Shown here: positions 8,494 to 16,447 of the stretch, in pieces
Layout of the letters: each line of letters opens with the position of its first letter
How positions within the stretch are numbered: position 1 is the first letter of the stretch
Assembly (NCBI GenBank): GCA_937873665.1
Contig: CALMYW010000535.1
Span: 1 to 34,686 of the forward strand
DNA length: 34,686 bases
Source of the DNA: an uncultured Sphingorhabdus sp.
GTDB lineage: Bacteria; Pseudomonadota; Alphaproteobacteria; Sphingomonadales; Sphingomonadaceae
Direction of reading: 5' to 3'
The notes under the pieces: generated by a model
The model's database searches: none
Told to the model about the DNA's origin: nothing
What the model saw: the letters and a program-made list of their open reading frames with translations, nothing else
Made by a program: the position numbers and the translations under genes

Positions 8494-8871
8494 TCAGGCA
8501 TGGTCTGCTGTGTAAAGCCAACCGCGTGTCCGCGCGTCGTTGGCCAATAACTTGGCGATCTTTTCAATCTGCTTGTTGGCAAGGCCTTGAAAATCAATAG
8601 AGACATGCTCTGGGTAGGGCTCCCCGTCGGGAATAACGGGGAGGTTTCTTTGACTGCACTCTTCAACTGTGACGCCCAACACGCCTAACGATTGACAATT
8701 CGGCTGTCGGGTGAATCGTTGCCAAGCGGCTTCGGCGGAAATTCGGCCCCCATCGTCGACGGAGAGCCTGTTTTCATCTTTTGGCGTAGGTCTGAATGCT
8801 TGCGAAGTAACGCGCTCAGCCTGGATGAATGTGGGGTGAATTTGTCGCAGAAGAATGGTTTGCGGTGTCAT
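8494..8871 (-). CDS. Conserved hypothetical protein, small partner of the 8868-9986 gene
   Basis: This is a 125-residue soluble protein with no catalytic motif I recognise. Visible landmarks are RQIHPTFIQAERVTSQAF, RPTPKDENRLSV near the N-terminus, a central AVTVEEC-like segment, HVSIDFQGLANKQIEKIAKLL, and a C-terminal ARTRGWLY. I recall similar pairs annotated only as hypothetical in scattered bacteria. The start overlaps the stop of the upstream 372-residue gene by 4 bases, so the two are coupled and should act together. They have no obvious link to sugar synthesis and look like a cassette inserted in the operon. Confidence 0.6.
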   Translation of the reverse strand: MTPQTILLRQIHPTFIQAERVTSQAFRPTPKDENRLSVDDGGRISAEAAWQRFTRQPNCQSLGVLGVTVEECSQRNLPVIPDGEPYPEHVSIDFQGLANKQIEKIAKLLANDARTRGWLYTADHA

Positions 8872-9986
8872 GCCACTCCCCCCTCAATCTGTTGGAGCGT
8901 TTGGTTCAATCTTTGCCAATCGTCATCCGTTGCTAGATTCAGCGCCATATCGTTCTGCATTTCATCACTGAGCCGCAAACTCTGAAAGACGGCTTGTTTG
9001 CTTTGCAAGTCAACAGTAAGCGTGATTTCTGAACCGTTCATACTCCACTCTGCCTGAATGCCGCCCTCTGGCGTTGGGTAAAGATGCGGCAGCGGCAGCA
9101 TTAAATCGAAGCGATCATCAAATGCTGACGCCAACCATTGCAAACCTTCGTTGCTTGGCGCCTTGCCTTTGCCGTCTAACCAGCCATCTTGCAGTTGTGA
9201 CAGGGCATCGAGACGAAGCGTAACGTCTAGCGGGTCAAGCAAGGAAATGTGTTCGACCGCATCAACCGTTTTCAATCGATCGTGACGATCTTTTTTAACC
9301 ACGCCATGCAGCGTCACTGAAGTGCCGTTGCGATATTGAGTGAATGCCGCCATAACGGTTTCGAGGTGCTGGCTATTTAATGGCGCCTTGACTCGGGTGC
9401 CGTCATTCAGTTCAAGCTCGAAGCTGTGGCGTGCTTGATCGGCTTCGGAAATCTTTCCATGCAGCGTAACTTCTTCAGTCCAATCATCCACCTGAGCGGC
9501 GCGAATCAACTTGCGCCGTACTTCGGGCGTAAGCATCGCATTGCTCGCCCCGCTTCGCACAAACTCAATGGCTTCACCCTCGCGCAAACTTCGGCCAAGT
9601 CGGTCAAACATACTCAATAAACCAGGGGGCAATATCTGTGTGGTACCGGCCTCTGCAAGAGCTATTGATTCAATGATGGCGTCACGTGCCTGTTCAAAAT
9701 ACCTCACATTGGCTTCTTGGAACTGAAGGGCGCTGACCATGAAAATGACGGGAATTGCACTACCTTCTTCTACCCTTGAAAGTACGAATTCGAGGTGATT
9801 GGCAAACCCGCGTGGAATACGCTCGCGGTGCGGATTTTCTTGTCGATATTTCCACTTTGCCACTTCTACAATCATCTCTTCAAGCGCCGCAAAATCTCTG
9901 AGAAATTCCAAGGGAATCCCATGCTGATCAAACCTCAGACCGGTCAGGCGGGGTTTTAGGAATTCAGATTTGACTAGGCTGTTCAT
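8868..9986 (-). CDS. Conserved hypothetical protein, larger member of a two-gene cassette
   Basis: This is a 372-residue soluble protein of unknown function. The N-terminal third contains a helical region (FLRDFAALEEMIVEVAKWKY). The middle (about 165-245) is rich in beta strands and reads like a small OB/SH3-like module (EVTLHGKISEAD, SVTLHGVVKKDRHDRLKTV). The C-terminal part has a motif I associate with a widespread uncharacterised domain: DGWLDGKGKAPSNEGLQWL, then LPLPHLYPTPEGGIQAEWS. There is no signal peptide or membrane segment. It is 76 bases downstream of the DegT aminotransferase stop and coupled to the 125-residue gene by an ATGA overlap. A defence or stress role is possible, but nothing in the sequence proves it. 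Confidence 0.6.
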   Translation of the reverse strand: MNSLVKSEFLKPRLTGLRFDQHGIPLEFLRDFAALEEMIVEVAKWKYRQENPHRERIPRGFANHLEFVLSRVEEGSAIPVIFMVSALQFQEANVRYFEQARDAIIESIALAEAGTTQILPPGLLSMFDRLGRSLREGEAIEFVRSGASNAMLTPEVRRKLIRAAQVDDWTEEVTLHGKISEADQARHSFELELNDGTRVKAPLNSQHLETVMAAFTQYRNGTSVTLHGVVKKDRHDRLKTVDAVEHISLLDPLDVTLRLDALSQLQDGWLDGKGKAPSNEGLQWLASAFDDRFDLMLPLPHLYPTPEGGIQAEWSMNGSEITLTVDLQSKQAVFQSLRLSDEMQNDMALNLATDDDWQRLNQTLQQIEGGVA

Positions 9987-10062
9987 CTCTATTCACCAAT
10001 ACGAATACTCGTCATGAAAGTTGGCAAACAAGCAGAAAGTCGGCGCTGGCGGGACGGCGTTT

Positions 10063-11244
10063 TCATCTACGCGTACAGACCTGCTCGATGACGAAGTCTT
10101 GTTCTGCTTCGGTCATGCCGTGGAAGAGCGGCAGCGAGATACTGCAGTCGTTGGCGGCGTAGGCGTTGGGGAAGTCTTCGGGTTTTAGCGCGTATTTTTG
10201 CCGGTAGAAGCTCAACATGTGGACGGCGTGAGTGGCCGGGCGCGTTGAGATGCCGACTTGTTGCAGTTCATCCATCCAGGCATTTCTCGCCTGATTGATG
10301 CGCTGTATGGATTCTGGCGTGACGGGCTCAGGCTGGAACAAACAAGGGTAGCTTTGGTAACCGTGTTCTAGTCCGTCAATGTACGCTGGCGACTTGAGCC
10401 AGGGCAGCTTGGCGAAGGCTTCGTCGTAGCGTTGCGCAAGACGCTGCCGTTCGGCGATGATGGCTGCCGCGCGGTCCATCTGGGCGGCACCCAATGCGGC
10501 TTGTAGGTCAGTCATGCGTTGGTTGTAGCCCGCATCGGGGTGATCGGCCAGAAGATAGGGCCGTGCGCCCAGATGACGCTGAAGGTCGGACATTGCAGCG
10601 CCGTGGTCTCGCAGGCGGCGCAGCTTTTCTGCCAAGTCGTCGCTTTGGGTGGTGATCATGCCGCCTTCACCGGTGGTGATGGCTTTGCGCGGATGGAAGC
10701 TGAAACAGCCGGTGTCGCCCAGGGTGCCGACGTGCTGGCCATGGTAGCGGCTGCCGAAGCCGCACGCCGCGTCTTCGACTACCCACAGCTTGTGCTTGCG
10801 AGCGATGTCGTTCAGCTGCGCCATCTCGGCAGCCAGGCCAAAGAGGTGCACAGGCAAAATGGCCTTGGTGCGCGACGTGATCAACGTCTCTATTTGGCTA
10901 ACATCGAGGTTAAACGTGGCGAGGTCGATATCGCAGAACACGACCTTGCCGCCCAGATGCTCCACTACATTAGCGGTGGCAATCCAGGTGAAGGCGGGCA
11001 CGATGACTTCGTCACCCGGTTGCAGGCCAAGCGCTGCCAGTGAGAGATGCAGTGCGGTGGTGCAGGAGGTGACGGCGATGGAGTGCTTTGCGCCGGTAAA
11101 GGCTGACCACTTTTCTTCGAATTCCCTTACTTTGGGGCCTTGTACCAACCAGCCGCTGCGCAGCGGGCCGAGCACACTCTGAATTTCGTCTTCAGTCAGA
11201 CTGGTTCTTGCGATGGGGACGTTCATTTTGGTGACTTTGTTCAT
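10063..11244 (-). CDS. DegT/DnrJ/EryC1/StrS-family PLP aminotransferase
   Basis: This is a 393-residue sugar aminotransferase when started at 11244. PLP-binding features: TSCTTALHLSL, DEVIVPAFTWIATAN, VVEDAACGFGS (Asp that contacts the pyridine N) and the lysine in SFHPRKAITTGEGG. The HP.K.ITTGEGG form is closer to the ArnB/PseC/PerA type than to WbpE. It should transfer an amino group from glutamate to a keto-sugar nucleotide. The chosen start overlaps the epimerase stop by 4 bases (ATGA); an in-frame ATG at 11304 would add 20 low-complexity residues and overlap by 64. It is paired with the SDR gene just upstream, suggesting a keto-sugar to amino-sugar step. The position aminated is unknown. 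Confidence 0.85.
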   Translation of the reverse strand: MNKVTKMNVPIARTSLTEDEIQSVLGPLRSGWLVQGPKVREFEEKWSAFTGAKHSIAVTSCTTALHLSLAALGLQPGDEVIVPAFTWIATANVVEHLGGKVVFCDIDLATFNLDVSQIETLITSRTKAILPVHLFGLAAEMAQLNDIARKHKLWVVEDAACGFGSRYHGQHVGTLGDTGCFSFHPRKAITTGEGGMITTQSDDLAEKLRRLRDHGAAMSDLQRHLGARPYLLADHPDAGYNQRMTDLQAALGAAQMDRAAAIIAERQRLAQRYDEAFAKLPWLKSPAYIDGLEHGYQSYPCLFQPEPVTPESIQRINQARNAWMDELQQVGISTRPATHAVHMLSFYRQKYALKPEDFPNAYAANDCSISLPLFHGMTEAEQDFVIEQVCTRR

Positions 11245-12242
11245 GCCGGAAGACCCACTGCTTGACGACGCGCGGCCACTTCGGCTTTGTGTGACGACCG
11301 CCACTCAATCAGGCGCTTGAGACCTTCGCGCAGATCGAGCGTTGCAGTGAAGCCGATCTCGGCACTTGCCTTTTTGGGGCAACCCACACGGTTACGCACC
11401 AAGGTGGCCTGACTGCGGGGGGCGTAGTTGATGGGTTTATTGCAGCCGGTAATATCGATGAGAAGTTCCGCCAGTTCCTTCAGCGAGGTGCGCTTACCGG
11501 TGCCGACGTTGTAATTGGTATCGGTGGTATCTGCCTTCATGGCGCAAACATTGGCGAGTCCACAGTCTTCGACCGCAACAAAGTCGAAGGCTTCGGAACC
11601 GTCGCCCATGATGGTCGGACTTTCGCCTTTATCGATGGCATCAAGCATTTTCATGATCACGGCGATGTAGGCGCCGTGGTAATCCTGGCGCGGACCGTAC
11701 ACATTCATGTAACGCAGTCCGACGTAATTCAGTCCATAACGATGATGGAAGGCGCGCAACATGGCCTCACCGGCAATTTTGGTGGCTCCATAGAAATTCT
11801 TGTTATTGAAGGGATGATCTTCATCCATGGGCTCGCGTACCGCATCGCCATAGACCGAGGCTGAGGAGGATGAAACCAGACGCTTGACGCCCTTGGCAAC
11901 GCAGGCTTCCATGACATTAAACGTGCCGCGCACGTTTACATCGAAGGCACTGCGTGGATAGTCGTGGCACTGGAGCAACCAGAGGGCAGCCAGGTGAAAG
12001 ACGCCATCGGCACCTTCGAAGGCAGACTGGAGGATGTCCGTCTGCATGATGTCACCGCCGACGTCATAGATCTTTACGCGCGGATCTTTCAAGGCATCGC
12101 TGAGATTTTCTACACTGCCGCGCACCATGTTGTCGTAGATCAGAATTTCCTTGACGTCTTCTTTGATGAGGTGATCCACGGTGTGCGATCCGATCAGACC
12201 TGCGCCACCTACTAAAACAAGCTTTTTTCCACGAATGTCCAT
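11241..12242 (-). CDS. NAD-dependent epimerase/dehydratase (extended SDR)
   Basis: This 333-residue sugar-nucleotide enzyme has the NAD-binding glycine motif GGAGLIG at 12-18, a Ser-rich strand SSSSASVYG (124-132) and the catalytic Y151-x3-K155 (YGATK). The end (ARRQAVGLPA) is hydrophilic. The pattern LAALWLLQCHDYPRSAFDVN is shared with UDP-glucose 4-epimerase-like proteins. The reaction could be C4 epimerisation, dehydration, or provision of a keto-sugar for the adjacent DegT aminotransferase. It begins 31 bases after lhgO and overlaps the aminotransferase by 4. I cannot assign a substrate. Confidence 0.8.
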   Translation of the reverse strand: MDIRGKKLVLVGGAGLIGSHTVDHLIKEDVKEILIYDNMVRGSVENLSDALKDPRVKIYDVGGDIMQTDILQSAFEGADGVFHLAALWLLQCHDYPRSAFDVNVRGTFNVMEACVAKGVKRLVSSSSASVYGDAVREPMDEDHPFNNKNFYGATKIAGEAMLRAFHHRYGLNYVGLRYMNVYGPRQDYHGAYIAVIMKMLDAIDKGESPTIMGDGSEAFDFVAVEDCGLANVCAMKADTTDTNYNVGTGKRTSLKELAELLIDITGCNKPINYAPRSQATLVRNRVGCPKKASAEIGFTATLDLREGLKRLIEWRSSHKAEVAARRQAVGLPA

Positions 12243-12273
12243 GATATTCCTTTATACGAAGTGCGTTGGTGAG

Positions 12274-13479
12274 TTAATGAAGATAGTGATCACATATATG
12301 TCGAGCAAATGGAAAAGCGCTAGTCCATGCGGGAGAAATTGCATTTAAGATGTGCGTCGAATTAGCCCCCTGCTCGACCAAAAAATCATTGACTAATTTT
12401 CGCTCTTGCTTTTCAAACATTTGGGCCCGAATGCCCACTTTATCAGTTGGCATCAGGTGTTTTACCGTAATACGTGGCGCGATCGCCCGCACCGCGTCGG
12501 CAAACCAATGCTTGAAATACCGCCGACCTTCTTGCCAAGCCAAACGACGAAACCCATCACGGTTGGCGCTGAACTGGCTCGTCAACATAGCCATGATTCG
12601 GCCAGTTTCCAGAACATTTAAATCCTCAAAGCCTCGATAGCTTTCGCGACCGAATGCAGGCACAGCCGTAGGTCCAAGGTATGTGGTTCCATCAACGGTT
12701 GTAGTGGTATGCACACCAAGAAATGGCACGCGTAAATCAGGCACGGGGTATACCAAATGATTAAAACGAATACCTGATTCTGGGTTGAGTTTCCAATATA
12801 TGCCCTTGAATGGCAGTAGACTGTACTGTTCACCGCAAGAAAATTGATGAGCAACTACATCGGCATGAAGACCAGCAGCATTAATGGTGTGGCCATACGA
12901 AATTGTGTCAAATCCATTTAGAAACACTTGACGACGTTCTGCATCTACCTCGGTTATTTTGCTGCTGTAGCGCAGTGTGATTTTTTGGGACTGGAGTTTT
13001 TCATTCAGTATCCGCATAACGGCGACTGGATCGCCTACAGCGGTGCTTGGCACATAGATTGCGCGGCCAGATGCAGACCTTGCCTCTGGCTCCATCTCAC
13101 GTAACTGCTGTTGGTCAAGCACTTCAATTTTAATTTCATGTTGCTGCGCACGTGCTGCGAGTGTTTCTAACTGCTGGGCATCTTGTAGGTCGGCTACAAC
13201 AAGGAGTTTTCCGCATTCCCGAAGGCGAAGCTTGTGTTCCCGGTGGAATTCGGCCATTTCAATTGCACCCTGCTTACAGACCGTCGCTTTAAGCGTTCCG
13301 GCGGGGTAATAAATGCCGCTATGCAGTACGCCACTGTTTCGCCCACTAGAATGTTTGCCTAGCTCTGGCTCTTTCTCCAGCAATACGATTCGCGACTCCG
13401 GATAGCGCTTTCGCAATTCCAACGCGATGGTAATGCCTACGATACCTGCGCCGATTATCAGATAGTCTGCCGTCATCAT
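12274..13479 (-). CDS. lhgO: FAD-dependent L-2-hydroxyglutarate oxidase-like protein (LhgO family)
   Basis: This is a 401-residue DAO-type flavoprotein. The FAD Rossmann motif is GAGIVG (10-15), with LLEKEPELGKHSSGRNSGVL then HSGIYYPAGTLKA (about 33-65), the pattern of LhgO/YgaF and its mitochondrial homologue L2HGDH. Other shared landmarks are LLPFKGIYWKL and VYPVPD..VPFLGVH. It should oxidise 2-hydroxyglutarate to 2-oxoglutarate and pass electrons to the quinone pool. Two consecutive ATG codons (13479, 13476) are possible starts; both overlap the PIN-WbpE stop. Its place next to a WbpE and near WbpB is suggestive, because WbpB regenerates NAD+ by reducing 2-oxoglutarate. The by-product-recycling role is an inference. 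Confidence 0.8.
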   Translation of the reverse strand: MMTADYLIIGAGIVGITIALELRKRYPESRIVLLEKEPELGKHSSGRNSGVLHSGIYYPAGTLKATVCKQGAIEMAEFHREHKLRLRECGKLLVVADLQDAQQLETLAARAQQHEIKIEVLDQQQLREMEPEARSASGRAIYVPSTAVGDPVAVMRILNEKLQSQKITLRYSSKITEVDAERRQVFLNGFDTISYGHTINAAGLHADVVAHQFSCGEQYSLLPFKGIYWKLNPESGIRFNHLVYPVPDLRVPFLGVHTTTTVDGTTYLGPTAVPAFGRESYRGFEDLNVLETGRIMAMLTSQFSANRDGFRRLAWQEGRRYFKHWFADAVRAIAPRITVKHLMPTDKVGIRAQMFEKQERKLVNDFLVEQGANSTHILNAISPAWTSAFPFARHICDHYLH

Positions 13480-15026
13480 GCTTGCAACACTTCAGCTATC
13501 AGTTGTTGATGCTCTCTGGTTAAATCCGGGCCCATCGGTAGGCTTATGACCTGTTTGGCGACTTGTTGAGCTACCGGTGTGCAATTGGGACAGCACAAAT
13601 GTTTGTACGCTGGTTGTTCGTTAAGCGGTACAGGGTAGTGAACGGCAGTGGGAATGCCCTGTTCGTTCAGCCGTTTGGCGAATTCGTCGCGGTTGTCGAC
13701 GAGGATGCTGTATTGGGCGTAGATGCTGGTATTGTGCGGTTCGAGGTAGGGCGTGACGATGTTGGCATTCTCCGATAGCAGCGCCGTATAGCGGGCACCG
13801 ACTTTCTGGCGTTGTGCGACTTCCCAGTCGAATCGATCAAGTTTTGCCAGCAGGATGGCGGCTTGCAGGGTATCGAGCCGGCCATTGATGCCGATGCGGG
13901 GGTGGTGGTAGCGGCGGTCCTGGCCGTGGAGGCGGATTTCGCGCATGGCCTTGGCCAGACTGTCGTCATCGGTGAAGAGTGCGCCGCCATCGCCATACCC
14001 GCCCAGCGGTTTGCTGGGGAAGAAGCTAGTGGAGCCAATGGTGCTGAGCGCACACGACTTCTTGCCTTTGTAGGTGGCGCCGAAGGATTGGGCGGCGTCT
14101 TCGATGACCGGCAACCCATGCTTTGCGGCAATGGCGTTAATGGCATCCATGTCCGCACATTGGCCATACAGGCTGACGGGCATGATGGCCCGGGTCTTGG
14201 GCGTGATAGCGGCTTCGATTTTGGCGGGATCGATGTTGTAGGTGCGCGGGTCGATATCGACAAACACCGGTTTGGCACCGATGAGGGCGATCATTTCGCC
14301 GGTGGCGACGAAGGTGAAGGGGGTGGTGATGACTTCGTCACCGGGGCCGATGCCGAGCGCCATCATGGCGATGAGGAGGGTGTCGGTGCCGCTGCTGGCG
14401 CTGATGCAGTGCTTTACGCCGACATAGGTGGCCAACTTTTCTTCCAGCTCTTTGACCTCGGGGCCCATGATGTACTGGCCGTGGGCCAGGACGCGGTGGA
14501 TGTTTTTTTCGAGTTGGGGGCGGATGGCGTCTTGCTGGGTTTTGAGGTCGATGAAATCGATGGGTTTGTCGCCGCCGACCTCTTTTAGCCAACCCTCCGC
14601 TTCGCTCGGCGTGGTTTGTTCAATTTTCCCGTTTGTGTGGAATCGTTTTTCATTGGTGACTATCGCTGTATCACCTTGCAGTGTCGATGCAGCCAGTACG
14701 ATTTGTGCGTCTTCCAGGTCGTTGCTCAACTGCATTGCTTCCTCTTGCTGGAAGCCAAAGTTGCTCAACAACCGGGTGCTGTTCATTAATTCGGCCATTA
14801 AGGCTCGAGTTGCCTGAGCTGCATCGGGGGGCTGCATACCTGACTTTTTCAGCTCTTTATAGGTAATGTATTCCAGCACCGGCAAGCTGGTGGTGCTCAG
14901 CCAGCATTGGTAGGTGCTTGGGGTCGCGTTTGCAATCAGTTCGGCAATTAAGAATTGCGCTTCTTCCGGAACACGAAATAACCATAGGTCTAATACGACA
15001 TTGACGTCTAGAACAAGGTTCTTCAC
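13476..15026 (-). CDS. wbpE: Fusion protein: PIN-domain (VapC-like) N-terminus plus WbpE-type aminotransferase
   Basis: This 516-residue single open frame has two unrelated parts. Residues 1-about 150 resemble a PIN-domain nuclease/toxin: VLDVNVVLDLWL (D7), E52, DLEDAQIVLAA (D103/D106) and AIVTNEKRF. Residues about 156-516 are a complete WbpE-like DegT aminotransferase: IDFIDLKTQQ, HGQYIMGPEV, SSGTDTLL, VIEDAAQSFGA, PLP lysine K339 in FFPSKPLGGYGDGG. WbpE makes UDP-GlcNAc3NA from the 3-keto sugar with glutamate. No ATG, GTG or TTG in this frame lies between residues 140 and 186, so WbpE has no evident start of its own. An antitoxin-like gene overlaps the start by 4 bases. WbpE function is well supported; PIN activity is uncertain. 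Confidence 0.85.
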   Translation of the reverse strand: MKNLVLDVNVVLDLWLFRVPEEAQFLIAELIANATPSTYQCWLSTTSLPVLEYITYKELKKSGMQPPDAAQATRALMAELMNSTRLLSNFGFQQEEAMQLSNDLEDAQIVLAASTLQGDTAIVTNEKRFHTNGKIEQTTPSEAEGWLKEVGGDKPIDFIDLKTQQDAIRPQLEKNIHRVLAHGQYIMGPEVKELEEKLATYVGVKHCISASSGTDTLLIAMMALGIGPGDEVITTPFTFVATGEMIALIGAKPVFVDIDPRTYNIDPAKIEAAITPKTRAIMPVSLYGQCADMDAINAIAAKHGLPVIEDAAQSFGATYKGKKSCALSTIGSTSFFPSKPLGGYGDGGALFTDDDSLAKAMREIRLHGQDRRYHHPRIGINGRLDTLQAAILLAKLDRFDWEVAQRQKVGARYTALLSENANIVTPYLEPHNTSIYAQYSILVDNRDEFAKRLNEQGIPTAVHYPVPLNEQPAYKHLCCPNCTPVAQQVAKQVISLPMGPDLTREHQQLIAEVLQA

Positions 15027-15322
15027 CGGCTGTACCTTTCTTCGAGCGCTTCTAACAGGGTGGCCTTGTCTTGCGCCACAGTCGTGGCTGGACGCGGATG
15101 AAAATCTGGCCCCAGGATTTGCTTAATCTTTGCCAGGAAAGACTCGCCGGGGGTGTTTTCAAGGCTTTCGCTGACCGCTTCCGGTGCTGCTTTTATTGAT
15201 TGTATTGGCTCATCAATCTCCACCTCTGGAATATTGACGATAACTTCAAATTTGCGGTGCTTGAATCGTAAAGGCATGGTGAGATTGATTGCACCATCTT
15301 CATAAATTGCATGGACTTGCAT
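15023..15322 (-). CDS. Antitoxin-like protein (AF2212/DUF104-like) partner of the PIN domain
   Basis: This is a protein of about 99 residues starting MQVHAIYEDGAINLTMPLRF, then KHRKFEVIVNIPE. The 'M-V-AIYE-G--L--PL-' opening is typical of small AF2212-like (DUF104) antitoxins. The C-terminal half is hydrophilic and probably the toxin-binding tail (SFLAKIKQILGPDFHP). The start at 15322 is set 6 bases after a strong GGAGG; an ATG at 15328 is too close to that site. The stop overlaps the start of the PIN-WbpE gene by 4 bases, the usual order and spacing of antitoxin-toxin pairs. Confidence 0.65.
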   Translation of the reverse strand: MQVHAIYEDGAINLTMPLRFKHRKFEVIVNIPEVEIDEPIQSIKAAPEAVSESLENTPGESFLAKIKQILGPDFHPRPATTVAQDKATLLEALEERYSR

Positions 15323-15395
15323 TGTCATCCTCCTTCGACATTCAATTGGCGGATTTAATTAAAGTGGCCTGGCTCAGTAAACCGTGGTTTTACTC

Positions 15396-15476
15396 TTACA
15401 AAAGTGCTTCAATAATACGATCTTGCCCGGCTATACAACTATCTCCGGCGACGTTGATGTCTAATATGAGATCCAT
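15396..15476 (-). pseudogene. Remnant of a second PIN-domain toxin
   Basis: A 26-codon frame starts two bases after the second antitoxin-like gene and opens MDLILDINVAGDSCIAGQDR, then IIEALL and stop. The first strand LILDINV matches the start of PIN domains, including the neighbour's VLDVNVV. Nothing further of the domain remains, so most of the toxin has been deleted. Placement directly after an antitoxin-like gene supports the reading, but the stretch is short. Confidence 0.45.
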
Positions 15477-15478
15477 AA

Positions 15479-15796
15479 TTAACGATCATCCCTTAACTCG
15501 AAAGCGGCAATTCGCTCTAGTTGTTTTTCGGTGAGGTCAGGTAGCTGATCGTCCGGTGGCAAATGGGCATTGCGTATTGCGTCCAATCTTTCTCGCATCA
15601 TGCGCGCGCGCTCTACAATTTCAATTGGCAGGTTAAAAGGTGTCTTTGTCTGCAGCTCGACTTCGTCGTCGGGTACGGTGACGACGAGTCGAATCCGCTC
15701 GTGCTTTAACTGGAGCGGTTCGACGAATTCGAGTTTGCCGTGGTCGTAGATGGCTTCAACTTTCATTTTGGGCTGCGGTTTTGCTGAGGTGGTCAT
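15479..15796 (-). CDS. Second antitoxin-like protein (AF2212/DUF104-like)
   Basis: This is a 105-residue protein. From M11 it reads [20 protein letters not shown] then [17 protein letters not shown], closely parallel to the antitoxin-like gene at 15023 (MQVHAIYEDGAINLTMPLRF, KHRKFEVIVNIPE), so the two look like paralogues. The tail ([20 protein letters not shown]) is hydrophilic. The ATG at 15766 fits the family start best and gives an 11-base overlap with wbpD; 15796 gives the longer form. The toxin that should follow is reduced to a 26-codon remnant, so this is an orphan antitoxin. Confidence 0.6.
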   Translation of the reverse strand: MTTSAKPQPKMKVEAIYDHGKLEFVEPLQLKHERIRLVVTVPDDEVELQTKTPFNLPIEIVERARMMRERLDAIRNAHLPPDDQLPDLTEKQLERIAAFELRDDR

Positions 15797-16352
15797 TGTT
15801 CAGTCTGTAGAGGCTGCCTGTTTTTGGGCATTGGTAGTTGCCATCCCCCTGCAATGGCAAGGGGACTTGTTCGCCAAATTCGCTCATCCAACCAATTTGT
15901 CTGGCCGGCACGCCGACCATGAGGGCGTAGGGTTTGACGTCTTTGTTGATCACGGCGCCGGCGCCAATGAAGGCGTATTCGCCGATGGTTACACCACAGA
16001 CGATGGTGCAGTTCGCACCCAGGGTGGCGCCCTTTTTAACCAGTGTGTTGCGGTATTCGTTTTTGCGCTCGATGAGCGAACGGGGGTTGTAGACATTGGT
16101 GAACACCATGCTGGGGCCGCAGAACACGCCCTCTTCGAGGGTGACGTTGTCGTACACGCTGACGTTGTTTTGGATCTTGCAGTGGTCGCCGATGTTGACC
16201 TTGTTGCCGACGAAGACGTTTTGCCCAAGCGAGACGCCTTTGCCAATCTTGGCGCCGCCGCAGACGTGAACCCAGTGCCAGATGCGGCTTCCTTCGCCGA
16301 TTTGTGCGCTGTCGTCAACGATTGCGGTGGGGTGGATGGTGATCTTGGTCAT
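15756..16352 (-). CDS. wbpD: UDP-2-acetamido-3-amino-glucuronate N-acetyltransferase (WbpD/WlbB-like)
   Basis: This 198-residue left-handed beta-helix acetyltransferase starts [20 protein letters not shown]. Hexapeptide repeats run from about residue 5 to 160 ([55 protein letters not shown]). The segment [14 protein letters not shown] is characteristic of the WbpD/WlbB group, as is [20 protein letters not shown]. WbpD acetylates the 3-amino group of UDP-GlcNAc3NA from acetyl-CoA. Starting at 16352 fits the family; an upstream ATG at 16442 would add 30 unrelated residues. It lies 95 bases after wbpB and belongs to the WbpA-B-E-D set. Confidence 0.9.
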   Translation of the reverse strand: MTKITIHPTAIVDDSAQIGEGSRIWHWVHVCGGAKIGKGVSLGQNVFVGNKVNIGDHCKIQNNVSVYDNVTLEEGVFCGPSMVFTNVYNPRSLIERKNEYRNTLVKKGATLGANCTIVCGVTIGEYAFIGAGAVINKDVKPYALMVGVPARQIGWMSEFGEQVPLPLQGDGNYQCPKTGSLYRLNNDHLSKTAAQNES

Positions 16353-16447
16353 ATTTGGATTATTGTCACGGATGGTATATGAGGTCGGAACGAAGCACAC
16401 CCTTATAAATAATCCGTGCCTATCTGTTTGCACCCGTAGCAAGCTGG

